This document shows positions 1 to 7,026 of a stretch of DNA of 9,664 nt, piece by piece; within the stretch, counting starts at the first letter, position 1; every line of letters starts with the position of its first letter. The position numbers were made by a program, and so were the translations under genes. The notes under the pieces were generated by a model. It did not search any database. It was not told the DNA's origin and saw only the letters and a program-made list of their open reading frames with translations. Source of the stretch: Chloroflexota bacterium (lineage in GTDB: Bacteria; Chloroflexota; Limnocylindria; Limnocylindrales; CSP1-4); assembly GCA_021789355.1 (NCBI GenBank), contig JAJYJR010000187.1:1-9664 (forward strand). Reading direction: 5' to 3'.

Positions 1-88
1 GCTCGATCGCCGGGGACGCGTTGGCCAGCAGGATGGCCATCGCGTCGTCGTGGCCGGGGTCGCAATCGAGGATGATCTTCTGGGGCAC
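1..88 (-). CDS. Nucleoside hydrolase, N-terminal part (runs off left edge)
   Basis: Only the first 29 codons are in the window. The GTG start at 88 is preceded by a strong ribosome binding site (AAGGAG at 102-97, 8 nt spacing). The translation begins VPQKIILDCDPGHDDAMAIL. This is the calcium-binding and catalytic N-terminus of the inosine/uridine-preferring nucleoside hydrolase family (DxDPGxDD). These enzymes hydrolyse the N-glycosidic bond of ribonucleosides, giving a free base and ribose. The DCDPGHDD wording is closer to the RihA/RihB-type pyrimidine ribonucleoside hydrolases of E. coli than the neighbouring hydrolase is, so this copy may have a different substrate range; that is inference from a short stretch. 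It follows the first hydrolase on the same strand after a 50-nt gap and is probably the last visible gene of the operon. Family assignment is firm; specificity is not. Confidence 0.88.
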   Translation of the reverse strand, partial: MPQKIILDCDPGHDDAMAILLANASPAIE

Positions 89-138
89 CGGGCCGGCTCC
101 TTTCGTGGCGAGGGCGGATGGGACGGGGCGATCGCGCC

Positions 139-1110
139 TCACGACGCAGGCGCAGGCAGCGGTCGCGTGAGCGCGCCGACCAGGTCGTCGACGAAGCGCC
201 GCGAATCGACCTCGAGCGCGACCCGCGTGAACGGGCCGGGCCGCCCCTCGGCCTCCACGTACTTGGGTCGCCGGTCGACGAGCGTCATCCCACGCGTGGC
301 GCCGTCGCGCGTGACGTGCACCGGGGTCTCGAGCGCGCGGGTGACGAGTCGCGGGTCGACCGCGACGCCCGCCGCCAGCGGATCGTGCAGCGGACAGATC
401 CGCCGGCCCCCGAAGCTGCGCGCGTAGACGCCAAGGTAGTGCTGCAGGATCGCCGTGGCGAACCGCGCCTGGGGCGTGTCGGACACCGCGATCCGCTCCA
501 GCTCCGGTTCCTCCAGGCGGGTGGCCATGGTCACGTCCAGGCCGACCATCGTGACGGGCCAGCCGGCATTGAACACCAGCTCCGCCGCCTCGGGGTCGTG
601 CCAGATGTTGGCCTCGCCGGTGGGTGAGGCATTGCCCACCCCATCGGCCGCACCACCCATGATCACCACCGACCGGACCAGGCCAGGGAGGTCGCGATCC
701 TCCACCAGCGCCGCCCCGAGGTTGGTGAGCGGACCCGTCGCGAGGACATCGTAGGCGCCCGGTCGCTCGTGCGCGAGCCGGATGAGCTGCGCGACCGCGT
801 GCTCGCCGCTCGGTCTGCGCCGGGGTGGCGGCTGGTTCGTATTGCCCAGACCATCGTCGCCGTGCACCCAGCCGGCCGTGGCCAGCTCCTGGGCCAGCGG
901 TCGCCAGCAGCCGACCGCCACCGGCACGTCGTCGAGGCCGCACAACTCCAGCACGCGGCGGGCGTTCTGGGCCGCGAGCGGCGCCTCCACGTTGCCGTGG
1001 ACGCTGCCCACCGCGGCGATGCGGACCTCGGGGTGGCCGGCCAGGTACAGCATAGCGATCGAGTCGTCGACCCCAACGTCCATGTCGAGGATGAGCGGGC
1101 GAGGTTCCAC
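139..1110 (-). CDS. Nucleoside hydrolase (inosine/uridine-preferring family)
   Basis: Predicted 323-aa cytosolic enzyme, a usual length for the family. It would cleave imported ribonucleosides into base plus ribose. The GTG start at 1110 is chosen because GGAGG lies 6 nt upstream and the family motif begins within ten residues; the reading frame stays open further upstream, but that part is a shadow of the permease gene. Visible motifs are DMDVGVDD (residues 9-16, metal-binding aspartates kept, although the usual DP is DV), HGDDGLGN (83-90), the MGGA block (151-154), GEANIWHDPEAA (165-176, metal-ligand Asn168 kept, Ala where Phe is usual) and HDPLAAG (242-248, with the catalytic-type His242 and metal-binding Asp243). 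The permease gene ends 26 nt upstream and a second hydrolase starts 50 nt downstream. The altered residues suggest a substrate preference different from canonical IunH/RihA; the actual substrate cannot be read from the sequence. Confidence 0.93.
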   Translation of the reverse strand: MEPRPLILDMDVGVDDSIAMLYLAGHPEVRIAAVGSVHGNVEAPLAAQNARRVLELCGLDDVPVAVGCWRPLAQELATAGWVHGDDGLGNTNQPPPRRRPSGEHAVAQLIRLAHERPGAYDVLATGPLTNLGAALVEDRDLPGLVRSVVIMGGAADGVGNASPTGEANIWHDPEAAELVFNAGWPVTMVGLDVTMATRLEEPELERIAVSDTPQARFATAILQHYLGVYARSFGGRRICPLHDPLAAGVAVDPRLVTRALETPVHVTRDGATRGMTLVDRRPKYVEAEGRPGPFTRVALEVDSRRFVDDLVGALTRPLPAPAS

Positions 1111-1136
1111 GAGACGCCTCCGGAAGGTGGACGGGG

Positions 1137-2069
1137 TCAGGCGACGCGGCCGCGCCGGCGCCGGATCATGGCGAAGGTGAGCGCGACGAGCGTCACCGCG
1201 TAGGGCAGCATGAGGACGAGGTCCGGGGACACGTTCAGGCTGGGGATCACCTGGACGCGATCGGCCACCGCGTTCGCCAGCCCGAAGACCGTCGATGCGA
1301 TCAGCGTGCCGATCGGCGTCGCGTTCCCGAAGATCTCCGCGGAGAGACCGATGAAGCCCACGCCGTTGGTCATCTCCCGCACGAACGTGTTGAGCGTCGC
1401 CATCGCCAGCTGCGCCCCGCCAAGCCCGGCGCAGGCCCCGCTGATCATGACCGTGACGATCTTCAGCGTCGTGGGATCGAGGCCGGCGGCCTCGACGGCC
1501 TCGGGGTTCTCGCCCGTCGCACGGATGTGCACGCCGATCTTGGTGCGGTAGAGAACGAGGTGCGATATGACGACGAGGAGCAGGGCCAGGAACACGATCA
1601 CGGTCTGGCCGTTGAGCGTGTGATAGAAGAAACCGAGGACGGGCGCGTTCGACCAGCTCGCCGGAAGCGTGAGGCGCCACAGCGTCGGGAAGGTGGTGGG
1701 GGTGAAGCTGCCCTCGTTGTTGTAGAGACGCTCGAGCAGGAAAACGGTCAGGCCGTCGGCCAGCAGGTTGATTCCGATCCCGGCCACGAACACGTCGGCG
1801 CCCAGGACGAGCACGACGTACGCGAAGATCGCGGACATCACCATCGCCGAGAGGATGGCGCCGGCCAGCGCGAGTGACACGCTCTGCGTGGCAGCGCCGA
1901 CCGCGATGGCGAAGAACGCTGCGGTCAACATCATCCCCTCCATCGCGATGTTGAGGATGTTCGCCTGCTGCGTGAACACGCAGCCGATGGCCGCCAGCAG
2001 GATCGGGGTGGTGTAGAGCAGCAGCACCCCAAGGAGGTCGACGTTCATGAGCTGCGTCCAGGAGCTCAT
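1137..2069 (-). CDS. ABC transporter permease 2 of a BMP-type nucleoside importer
   Basis: A 310-aa integral membrane protein of the BPD_transp_2 family (the family of B. subtilis NupQ/YufQ), one half of the membrane channel of the importer. It is strongly hydrophobic with about eight to ten predicted membrane segments. The hallmark segment NILNIAMEGMML (37-48) matches the 'NIGxEGMML' signature. The cytoplasmic loop RATGENPEAVEAAGLDP (183-199) is the probable contact with the ATPase. The C-terminus is a basic tail (RRRRGR). The ATG at 2069 overlaps the stop of permease 1 by 4 nt (ATGA), so translation is probably coupled; an AAAGGGG stretch upstream can serve as ribosome binding site. An in-frame ATG seven codons later (2048) is a less likely start. 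Role and family are clear; the exact nucleoside is not. Confidence 0.94.
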   Translation of the reverse strand: MSSWTQLMNVDLLGVLLLYTTPILLAAIGCVFTQQANILNIAMEGMMLTAAFFAIAVGAATQSVSLALAGAILSAMVMSAIFAYVVLVLGADVFVAGIGINLLADGLTVFLLERLYNNEGSFTPTTFPTLWRLTLPASWSNAPVLGFFYHTLNGQTVIVFLALLLVVISHLVLYRTKIGVHIRATGENPEAVEAAGLDPTTLKIVTVMISGACAGLGGAQLAMATLNTFVREMTNGVGFIGLSAEIFGNATPIGTLIASTVFGLANAVADRVQVIPSLNVSPDLVLMLPYAVTLVALTFAMIRRRRGRVA

Positions 2070-3166
2070 GCGGCGGTCCCCTTTCGCCGCAGGAGGCGGC
2101 CGATCGAGGGTCGGGCCTGCGCCGTCATGACGACCACGATGATCCCCGAGAGGATGTTGACCAGCGGGTTGGGGACCGGTGTCTGGATCTGCATGATGGC
2201 TGCGCCGTTGAGCAGGGCGGCGTACAGGAACGCCATCGCCAGCGTGCCCCACGGGTTGAGGCGTCCGAGCAGGGCCGCCGTCAGGCCAAGGAAGCCGAAG
2301 CCGGGAGAGAAGCTCTGGTAGAAACGGTGCTCGACCCCCATGACCTCGATAGCACCGCCGATGCCGGCGACCGCTCCCGAGATGAACATGGTCTGGATCA
2401 GGACGCGCCGGACATCGATGCCCATCGCCTGCGCGAACCGCCGGTTCGTGCCGACCGACCGGACGTTCGCGCCCCAGACGGTGCGAAACATGAGGAACCA
2501 GCTGGCCACGGCGACCACCAGGGCGATCGGCAGGCCGACCGTGACGGCGGAGGGCGGCAGGATCTGCGGCAGCCATGCCTGGCTCGCCACGTAGGTCGTC
2601 ATGGGCGCGCCCGCGGTCACGTCCTTGAACTGGTTGTCGACCAGGTACTGCGTGAGGAGCATCGCGATGTAGTTCAGCAGCAGCGTGCTGACCACCTCGT
2701 CCACCTCCCAGAGGGCCTTGAGGATGCCGGCGATTGCGGCCCACAGGCCCCCGGCGATCGCCGCGACGACGATGATCACGAGGATCAGCAGCGGCCCGGG
2801 CAGGCTCACAAACGTAAACCCGGCGACGGCGCCCCAGAACGCCCCGAGGTACATCTGGCCCTCGCCGCCGATGTTGAAGGCGCCGCCGCGGAACGCGATC
2901 ATCACGCAGATCCCGGTCGAGATCAGCGGGGTCGCTTTCGCGAGCAGGTTGCCGAAATCGAGCGGGTTGTCAAAGCTGCCGAAGAGGAATGCGTGGTAGG
3001 CGGCGACCGGGTTCTGGCCGATCGCGATCACCACCAACACGCCGATCAGCAGCGCGAAGATGATGGTGATCGCCGGCTGGACGACGGCGCCGGCGGCCGA
3101 GCGAAGAACGCCCGCCACCCTGCCCCCAAGCGCTTCCTCGTCCATGGGGACGGTGCCGTGCGTCAT
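2066..3166 (-). CDS. ABC transporter permease 1 of a BMP-type nucleoside importer
   Basis: A 366-aa membrane protein of the BPD_transp_2 family (the family of B. subtilis NupP/YufP), the larger of the two permease subunits. It starts with a short cytosolic segment and a first membrane helix near residues 29-50. The signature FNIGGEGQ (97-104) follows an ISTGICVMIAFRGGA segment, and EVVSTLLLNYIA (157-168) is a second block typical of the family. The loop RSVGTNRRFAQAMGID corresponds to the ATPase-coupling loop of the sister permease. The ATG at 3166 overlaps the ATPase stop by 4 nt (ATGA), with AGGAG upstream; an ATG seven codons in (3145) is an alternative. Two unequal permeases of about 366 and 310 residues after a fused double ATPase is the standard layout for this importer class. 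Confidence 0.94.
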   Translation of the reverse strand: MTHGTVPMDEEALGGRVAGVLRSAAGAVVQPAITIIFALLIGVLVVIAIGQNPVAAYHAFLFGSFDNPLDFGNLLAKATPLISTGICVMIAFRGGAFNIGGEGQMYLGAFWGAVAGFTFVSLPGPLLILVIIVVAAIAGGLWAAIAGILKALWEVDEVVSTLLLNYIAMLLTQYLVDNQFKDVTAGAPMTTYVASQAWLPQILPPSAVTVGLPIALVVAVASWFLMFRTVWGANVRSVGTNRRFAQAMGIDVRRVLIQTMFISGAVAGIGGAIEVMGVEHRFYQSFSPGFGFLGLTAALLGRLNPWGTLAMAFLYAALLNGAAIMQIQTPVPNPLVNILSGIIVVVMTAQARPSIGRLLRRKGTAA

Positions 3167-4701
3167 CGTGCGTCTCCTGGGTGGTCGCTCCTGAGCCCCA
3201 TCATGTACAGGCCAAGACCCTCGTCGGTCGCGCTGCCGCCCATGGTCTCGTGGACGATCCGGCCGCGATACATGACGAGGATCCGATCGGACAGCGAAAG
3301 GATCTCGCTCAGCTCGGACGATACGAGGAGGATCGCCCGGCCCTCCGACCGCTGCTCGATGAGCGTCGCGTGGACGCCCTCCGTCGCGCCGACGTCGAGT
3401 CCGCGTGCGGGCTGTGCGGCGAGCAGGACTCTCGGCTCGGTCGTCAGCTCGCGTGCGAGGACGACCTTCTGGATGTTCCCGCCCGACAGCGACCGTGCCG
3501 GCGTGGCCGGCTGGGCGTTCCGGATGTCGAACCGCCTGATCATCCCGCGCGCCCAGCGCCGCAGCCGCCCGGGCGAGATGATCCCGCGCGTGGCCAGCTT
3601 CGCTCGACGGTAGTGCGGCGCGGCCAGGTTCTCGGCGATGGACATGGCCGGGCTGACACCCCGATCCATGCGATCCTCCGGCACGAACGCCAGGCCCGCA
3701 TCGCGCCGCTCCGCCACGCTGAGGTGCGTCACGTCGACGCCGTCGATCCCGACGTGCCCGGCAGTGGGAGGGCGGAGACCGCAAACAAACTCGGCCAGCT
3801 CGCTCTGCCCGTTGCCCTCGACCCCGGCGATCCCCACGATCTCCCCGGCCCGGACCTCGAAGGAGACGTCGTGCACCGCCTCCGCGCCGTCGACCCTGAG
3901 CCCGGTCAGGCCCTGGACCTGCAACACCGTGCGGCCTGGCGTTGCCTCGGGTTTGGAGACTCGGAACAGCACGTCACGCCCGACCATCATGCGGGCGATG
4001 TCCGCCTCGGTGGCCTCGCCGGTCGCGACGGTGGCGATCAGCTTGCCGTCGCGCATGACCGAGAAGCGGTCGGCGACGGCTCGGACCTCATTGAGCTTGT
4101 GGGTGATGAAGATGATCGTCTTGCCCTTCGCCCGGAGCTCGCGGACGACGTGGAACAGCTCCTCCGTCTCCTGCGGCGTGAGCACGGCGGTCGGCTCGTC
4201 GAGGATGAGCAGGTGCGCGTCGTACGACAGCGCCTTGAGGATCTCGACGCGCTGCTGTTGTCCGACTGACAGGAACCGGACGCGCGCGCGCGGATCGATC
4301 TCGAGCTGGTAGCGCTGGGCGAGCTCAGCCGCCTGCTGGATCGTGTCGCCCGACCGGAGCAGCATGCCCTGCCCCGGCTCGCGTCCGAGGAAGATGTTCT
4401 CGGCGGCGGTCAGCGACGGCACCAGCTTGAAGTGCTGGTGGACCATGCCGATCCCGAGGCGGGTCGCCGCCAGCGGGCTGCGGATGACCACCGGCTTCCC
4501 GCGCAGCAGGATCTCCCCCGCGTCGGCGTGCAGGAGGCCGAAGACGATGTTCATGAGGGTGGTCTTGCCCGCGCCGTTCTCGCCGACCAGCGCCTGGATC
4601 TCACCCTCGGCAACACTCAGGTCCACGTGGTCGTTGGCAACCAGGTGACCGAAGCGTTTGGTGATCCCCTTGAGTTCTAGGAGGGGCGTCATCGTGGTCA
4701 T
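3163..4701 (-). CDS. ABC transporter ATP-binding protein, double NBD, BMP-type nucleoside importer
   Basis: A 512-aa cytosolic ATPase with two fused nucleotide-binding domains, the usual size for NupO/YufO- and RbsA-like proteins. Domain 1 is fully canonical: Walker A GENGAGKTT (40-48), Q-loop MVHQH (86-90), signature LSVGQQQR (144-151), Walker B LLILDEP (164-170), switch His201. Domain 2 is degenerate at two catalytic sites: Walker A reads GVEGNGQSEL (293-302) with Gln in place of Lys, and Walker B reads VLLAAQP (425-431) with no Asp-Glu pair, while the LSGGN signature (405-409) is kept. As I recall the family, the same changes occur in related BMP-type transporters, so this is one working site plus one regulatory site rather than decay. 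The ATG at 4701 has only a weak upstream GGGAGA; ATG 4692 is an alternative. The open frame extends to 6018, but that part overlaps the lipoprotein gene and is not coding in this frame. Confidence 0.95.
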   Translation of the reverse strand: MTTMTPLLELKGITKRFGHLVANDHVDLSVAEGEIQALVGENGAGKTTLMNIVFGLLHADAGEILLRGKPVVIRSPLAATRLGIGMVHQHFKLVPSLTAAENIFLGREPGQGMLLRSGDTIQQAAELAQRYQLEIDPRARVRFLSVGQQQRVEILKALSYDAHLLILDEPTAVLTPQETEELFHVVRELRAKGKTIIFITHKLNEVRAVADRFSVMRDGKLIATVATGEATEADIARMMVGRDVLFRVSKPEATPGRTVLQVQGLTGLRVDGAEAVHDVSFEVRAGEIVGIAGVEGNGQSELAEFVCGLRPPTAGHVGIDGVDVTHLSVAERRDAGLAFVPEDRMDRGVSPAMSIAENLAAPHYRRAKLATRGIISPGRLRRWARGMIRRFDIRNAQPATPARSLSGGNIQKVVLARELTTEPRVLLAAQPARGLDVGATEGVHATLIEQRSEGRAILLVSSELSEILSLSDRILVMYRGRIVHETMGGSATDEGLGLYMMGLRSDHPGDAR

Positions 4702-4767
4702 CGGACGGACACTTGTCTCCCGGGGCAGGCGGTGGATCCGCCGGGCGCCGGACCCGCGGACCCTGGG

Positions 4768-4800
4768 CCGGAGGGGACGCGGCGAGCGCGCCCTCTCCGG
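4768..4800 (-). other. Intercistronic hairpin after the binding-protein gene
   Basis: CCGGAG (4768-4773) pairs perfectly with CTCCGG (4795-4800). The stem is extended by GGG (4774-4776) with CCC (4791-4793) across a single bulged base, leaving a loop of about 14 nt. It begins 11 nt beyond the lipoprotein stop codon, inside the 110-nt gap before the ATPase. No run of U follows in the transcript, so it is not a classical terminator. A weaker 5-bp hairpin (GGCGG/CCGCC, 4728-4742) sits nearer the ATPase start. In other ABC operons such structures protect the abundant binding-protein message from 3' decay; that role here is inference. Confidence 0.45.
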
Positions 4801-4811
4801 CATCGCAGGCG

Positions 4812-5966
4812 CTACTGGCTGAACGCGCTCTTGACCGTGACCGCACCGCTCGCAACTTGCTGCTGTGCCGCGGTCAGCTTGTCGACGACCGATTGCGGAA
4901 CGTCCTTGGTGTCGATGACCAGGCCCACGCCGTTGTTGGCAAGGCCGTAGTGGAGCAGCTGCCCCCACGGGGCGGTACCGGCGATCGCCGCCTTGATCTG
5001 GTCGTACAGTGAGTTGCCGACCTCCTTGACCATCGAGGCCAGCACGTGCCCCGGGTAGAGGCCGTTCTGGTCGGAGTCGACGCCGATGGAGTACTTGTTG
5101 CGCTCGGCCGACGCCTTGAGGACGCCGAGCCCAGCGCCTCCGGCCACCGCGAACACGATGTCGGCGCCCTGGTCGTACATCGCCGTGGTCAGGTTGTAGG
5201 CCTTGTTGGCGTCGCTGAAGTTGCCGATGTAGGAAACGATCACCTTGGTCGAGGGGTCGACCGATTGCGCTCCCTGTTGGAACCCGTCGACGAAGTCGTT
5301 GATGACGGGGATGTTCATGCCGCCCACGAGCCCGACGGTCTTGCTCCCGCTCGAGAGCGGGAAGTCCGCCTTGTCGCTCGCGACGATCGCGGCGAGCACG
5401 CCCGCCAGGTACGAGCCGTCGTTCTGCTTGTACTCGATGCTGAGCACGTTCGGCAGTGCGACCTGATCGTCGAACTGGATGTAGTGCTGCGTCGGGTGCT
5501 CCTTGGCGACCTGCGTCATGTTGTCGTGCATCTGGGTGCTGCCACCGATGACGACGTTGTAGGTACCGTTGGACACCGACTCGAGGTTCTGCAGCCATTG
5601 CGCCGGATCGGTCGGCGACGCCTGCAGGATCTTGGTCTGGATGCCGAAGTCCGACGCCGCCTTGGCGATGCCAGCCGCGGCGGAGTCGAAGAAGCCCTTG
5701 TCGCCAAGGTTGCCCGAGACGACGAACGCGACCTTGAAGTTGGGTGCCGAGATATTCGCTGCGCCGGACGCGGCCGGGACGGCCGACGCCGCGGCGCTGG
5801 CAGGTGCGGCGGCGGAAGCAGGGGCCGCAGCGGATGCGGGTGCGGCGGCGGAAGCAGGTGCGGCCGTCGGCGCCGTCGTGGCCGCCGAGCTGCACGCTGT
5901 CGCGATGACGGCCGCGGCCATGATCATCGCCGGCAGGCGGGTCTTCGTGATCCACGAGATCGACAT
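4812..5966 (-). CDS. BMP-family substrate-binding lipoprotein (nucleoside-binding, PnrA/NupN-like)
   Basis: A 384-aa precursor. The ATG at 5966 is preceded by GGAGAGGAG; an in-frame ATG at 6002 lacks this support and would lengthen an already normal signal peptide. The signal peptide has a Lys/Arg-containing N-region, a hydrophobic core (MIMAAAVIATAC) and a lipobox with Cys25, so the mature protein is lipid-anchored outside the cytoplasmic membrane. Residues 36-59 are four tandem copies of APASAA, a flexible tether. The BMP (Med/PnrA) domain begins at FKVAFVVSGNLGDKGFF, followed by typical blocks such as SIEYKQNDGSYLAGVLAA, VGLVGGMNIPVINDFVDGF, ADIVFAVAGGAGLGVL and GVDSDQNGLYPG. Relatives bind purine or pyrimidine nucleosides, which agrees with the downstream nucleoside hydrolases and upstream ribokinase. 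It follows the ribokinase by 97 nt; I found no convincing -35/-10 pair there, although a weak GGACC/GGTCC inverted repeat lies at 6030-6054. Confidence 0.94.
   Translation of the reverse strand: MSISWITKTRLPAMIMAAAVIATACSSAATTAPTAAPASAAAPASAAAPASAAAPASAAASAVPAASGAANISAPNFKVAFVVSGNLGDKGFFDSAAAGIAKAASDFGIQTKILQASPTDPAQWLQNLESVSNGTYNVVIGGSTQMHDNMTQVAKEHPTQHYIQFDDQVALPNVLSIEYKQNDGSYLAGVLAAIVASDKADFPLSSGSKTVGLVGGMNIPVINDFVDGFQQGAQSVDPSTKVIVSYIGNFSDANKAYNLTTAMYDQGADIVFAVAGGAGLGVLKASAERNKYSIGVDSDQNGLYPGHVLASMVKEVGNSLYDQIKAAIAGTAPWGQLLHYGLANNGVGLVIDTKDVPQSVVDKLTAAQQQVASGAVTVKSAFSQ
5790..5861 (-). repeat. Tandem repeat encoding four APASAA units in the lipoprotein linker
   Basis: Four consecutive 18-nt units encode the hexapeptide APASAA (residues 36-59 of the binding protein). 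At DNA level an identical 19-nt block recurs with a 36-nt offset (5804-5822 and 5840-5858), so the array probably grew by duplication of a two-unit block. It is in frame, so copy-number change would only alter tether length. Confidence 0.8.
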
Positions 5967-6063
5967 CTCGCGCTCCTCTCCTTGTCTGGATTCGATGGGC
6001 ACGCTGTCCGCTCCCCACTAGAGCGTGACGGACCAGAGTCCCGGGCCAGGGTCCAGGGGCGAC

Positions 6064-7026
6064 TCACATAGGCAGCCCCTCTGTCACGCGCACCGGCGTG
6101 CCGGGCTCCTCGACGCCCACGGAGGTCACGACCCGGAGGACCCTGGCTCGGTCAGGGAGAGATGGTTGGGCGCCGGCCAGGGTGGACGCCAGCGACCCGG
6201 CCGCGACCGCCAGTGCGAGCGCCTGCACATCGGGGCGCTCCTCGGCGATCGCCACCGCCAGCGCGCCCACGAACGCGTCGCCGGCGGCGGTCGTGTCAAC
6301 CACGTCGACCGCTGGCGCCGGCGCGTGCCACGCCCCGTCCCGACCGACCAGCACTGCGCCGTGTTCGCCGAGTGTGACCGCGACTCGGGACGGACCGCGC
6401 GCCAGGAGCATCTCGCCGGCCACGACGGCTCCGGCGACATCGCGCACCGGCAGGCCGGTGAGCTGCCCCGCCTCGACCTCGTTCGCGACCAGCGTATCGG
6501 CCGTGCCGACGAGACCGTCCGCCCCCGGTCGAACCGGTGCCACGTTCAACAGTACGTGCCATCCGCGGGACTTCGCGAGAGCGGCCGCCTCCGTCACGAC
6601 CCTGACGGGGACCTCGAGCTGGAGCACGAGCACGGTGGGCTCGTCGGGGGCCTCCAATGCCGCCAGGTCGTCGGCAACGACGCCGTCGTTCGCGCCGGCG
6701 GCCACGACGATGGCGTTCTCCCCGCTCGGGCTGCGCAGGATCACGGCGCTGCCGGTGGTCCGTGCCGGATCGACGCGCACGCGGTCGACGACGCCATTCG
6801 ATACGAGCTGGGCCCGCAGGAACGCCCCCGCGCTGTCCTCGCCGACGCGTCCCACCATCACGACCTGCTCGTCGCCCAGCCGCGCGGCGGCCGCGGCCTG
6901 GTTGGCACCCTTCCCGCCGGCAGCCACGGCTGCGCCGTGCGAGAGGATCGTCTCGCCCCAATCCGGCCGGCGGTCGACCGCAATCGTCGTGTCGAGGTTC
7001 AGGCTGCCGAACACCACGATCCTCAC
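6064..7026 (-). CDS. rbsK: Ribokinase (PfkB family)
   Basis: A 320-aa cytosolic kinase that would phosphorylate D-ribose to ribose 5-phosphate with ATP. All ribokinase blocks are present: N-terminal FGSLNLD (6-12), GGKGANQAA (37-45; PfkB signature 1), the NVAP strand (161-164), NEVEAGQLTG (182-191), and DTTAAGDAF (244-252; signature 2 with catalytic-base Asp250 and anion hole). DTTAAGD is the form seen in E. coli RbsK rather than the more general DTTGAGD, which favours ribose over other sugars. The GTG start at 7026 overlaps the LacI stop by 4 nt (GTGA), with GAGGGGG a few bases upstream, so the two are probably translated together. In this locus the ribose would come from the nucleoside hydrolases. 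No RbsD mutarotase or dedicated ribose transporter is visible. Deoxyribose as a substrate cannot be excluded. Confidence 0.93.
   Translation of the reverse strand: MRIVVFGSLNLDTTIAVDRRPDWGETILSHGAAVAAGGKGANQAAAAARLGDEQVVMVGRVGEDSAGAFLRAQLVSNGVVDRVRVDPARTTGSAVILRSPSGENAIVVAAGANDGVVADDLAALEAPDEPTVLVLQLEVPVRVVTEAAALAKSRGWHVLLNVAPVRPGADGLVGTADTLVANEVEAGQLTGLPVRDVAGAVVAGEMLLARGPSRVAVTLGEHGAVLVGRDGAWHAPAPAVDVVDTTAAGDAFVGALAVAIAEERPDVQALALAVAAGSLASTLAGAQPSLPDRARVLRVVTSVGVEEPGTPVRVTEGLPM

Noticed and set aside
2434..2448. CGAACCG-C-CGGTTCG inverted repeat resembling the LacI operator
   Set aside because: It lies inside the permease 1 coding sequence, has an odd centre rather than the CCGG core, and its codons (for Asn-Arg-Arg-Phe) explain it.
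2327..3613. Long plus-strand open frames opposite the permease, ATPase, lipoprotein, ribokinase and LacI genes (for example 2327-3613, 5046-6071, 6025-7182, 6657-8078)
   Set aside because: They are antisense shadows of well-supported minus-strand genes; their translations are rich in Arg, Asp, His and Gly and lack family signatures.
5790..5861. Short tandem repeats considered as a CRISPR-like or non-coding array
   Set aside because: Units are 18 nt without spacers and encode a regular in-frame Ala/Pro/Ser linker.
4702..6018. Upstream extension of the ABC ATPase reading frame to a 951-residue protein
   Set aside because: This stretch is the lipoprotein gene read in another frame; its translation is Arg/Gly-rich with no motif, while the lipoprotein frame has a signal peptide and full BMP domain.
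6030..6054. GGACC/GGTCC inverted repeat between ribokinase and lipoprotein as a terminator
   Set aside because: Only five base pairs with a 15-nt loop and no U tract; too weak to call a terminator or a transcription unit boundary.
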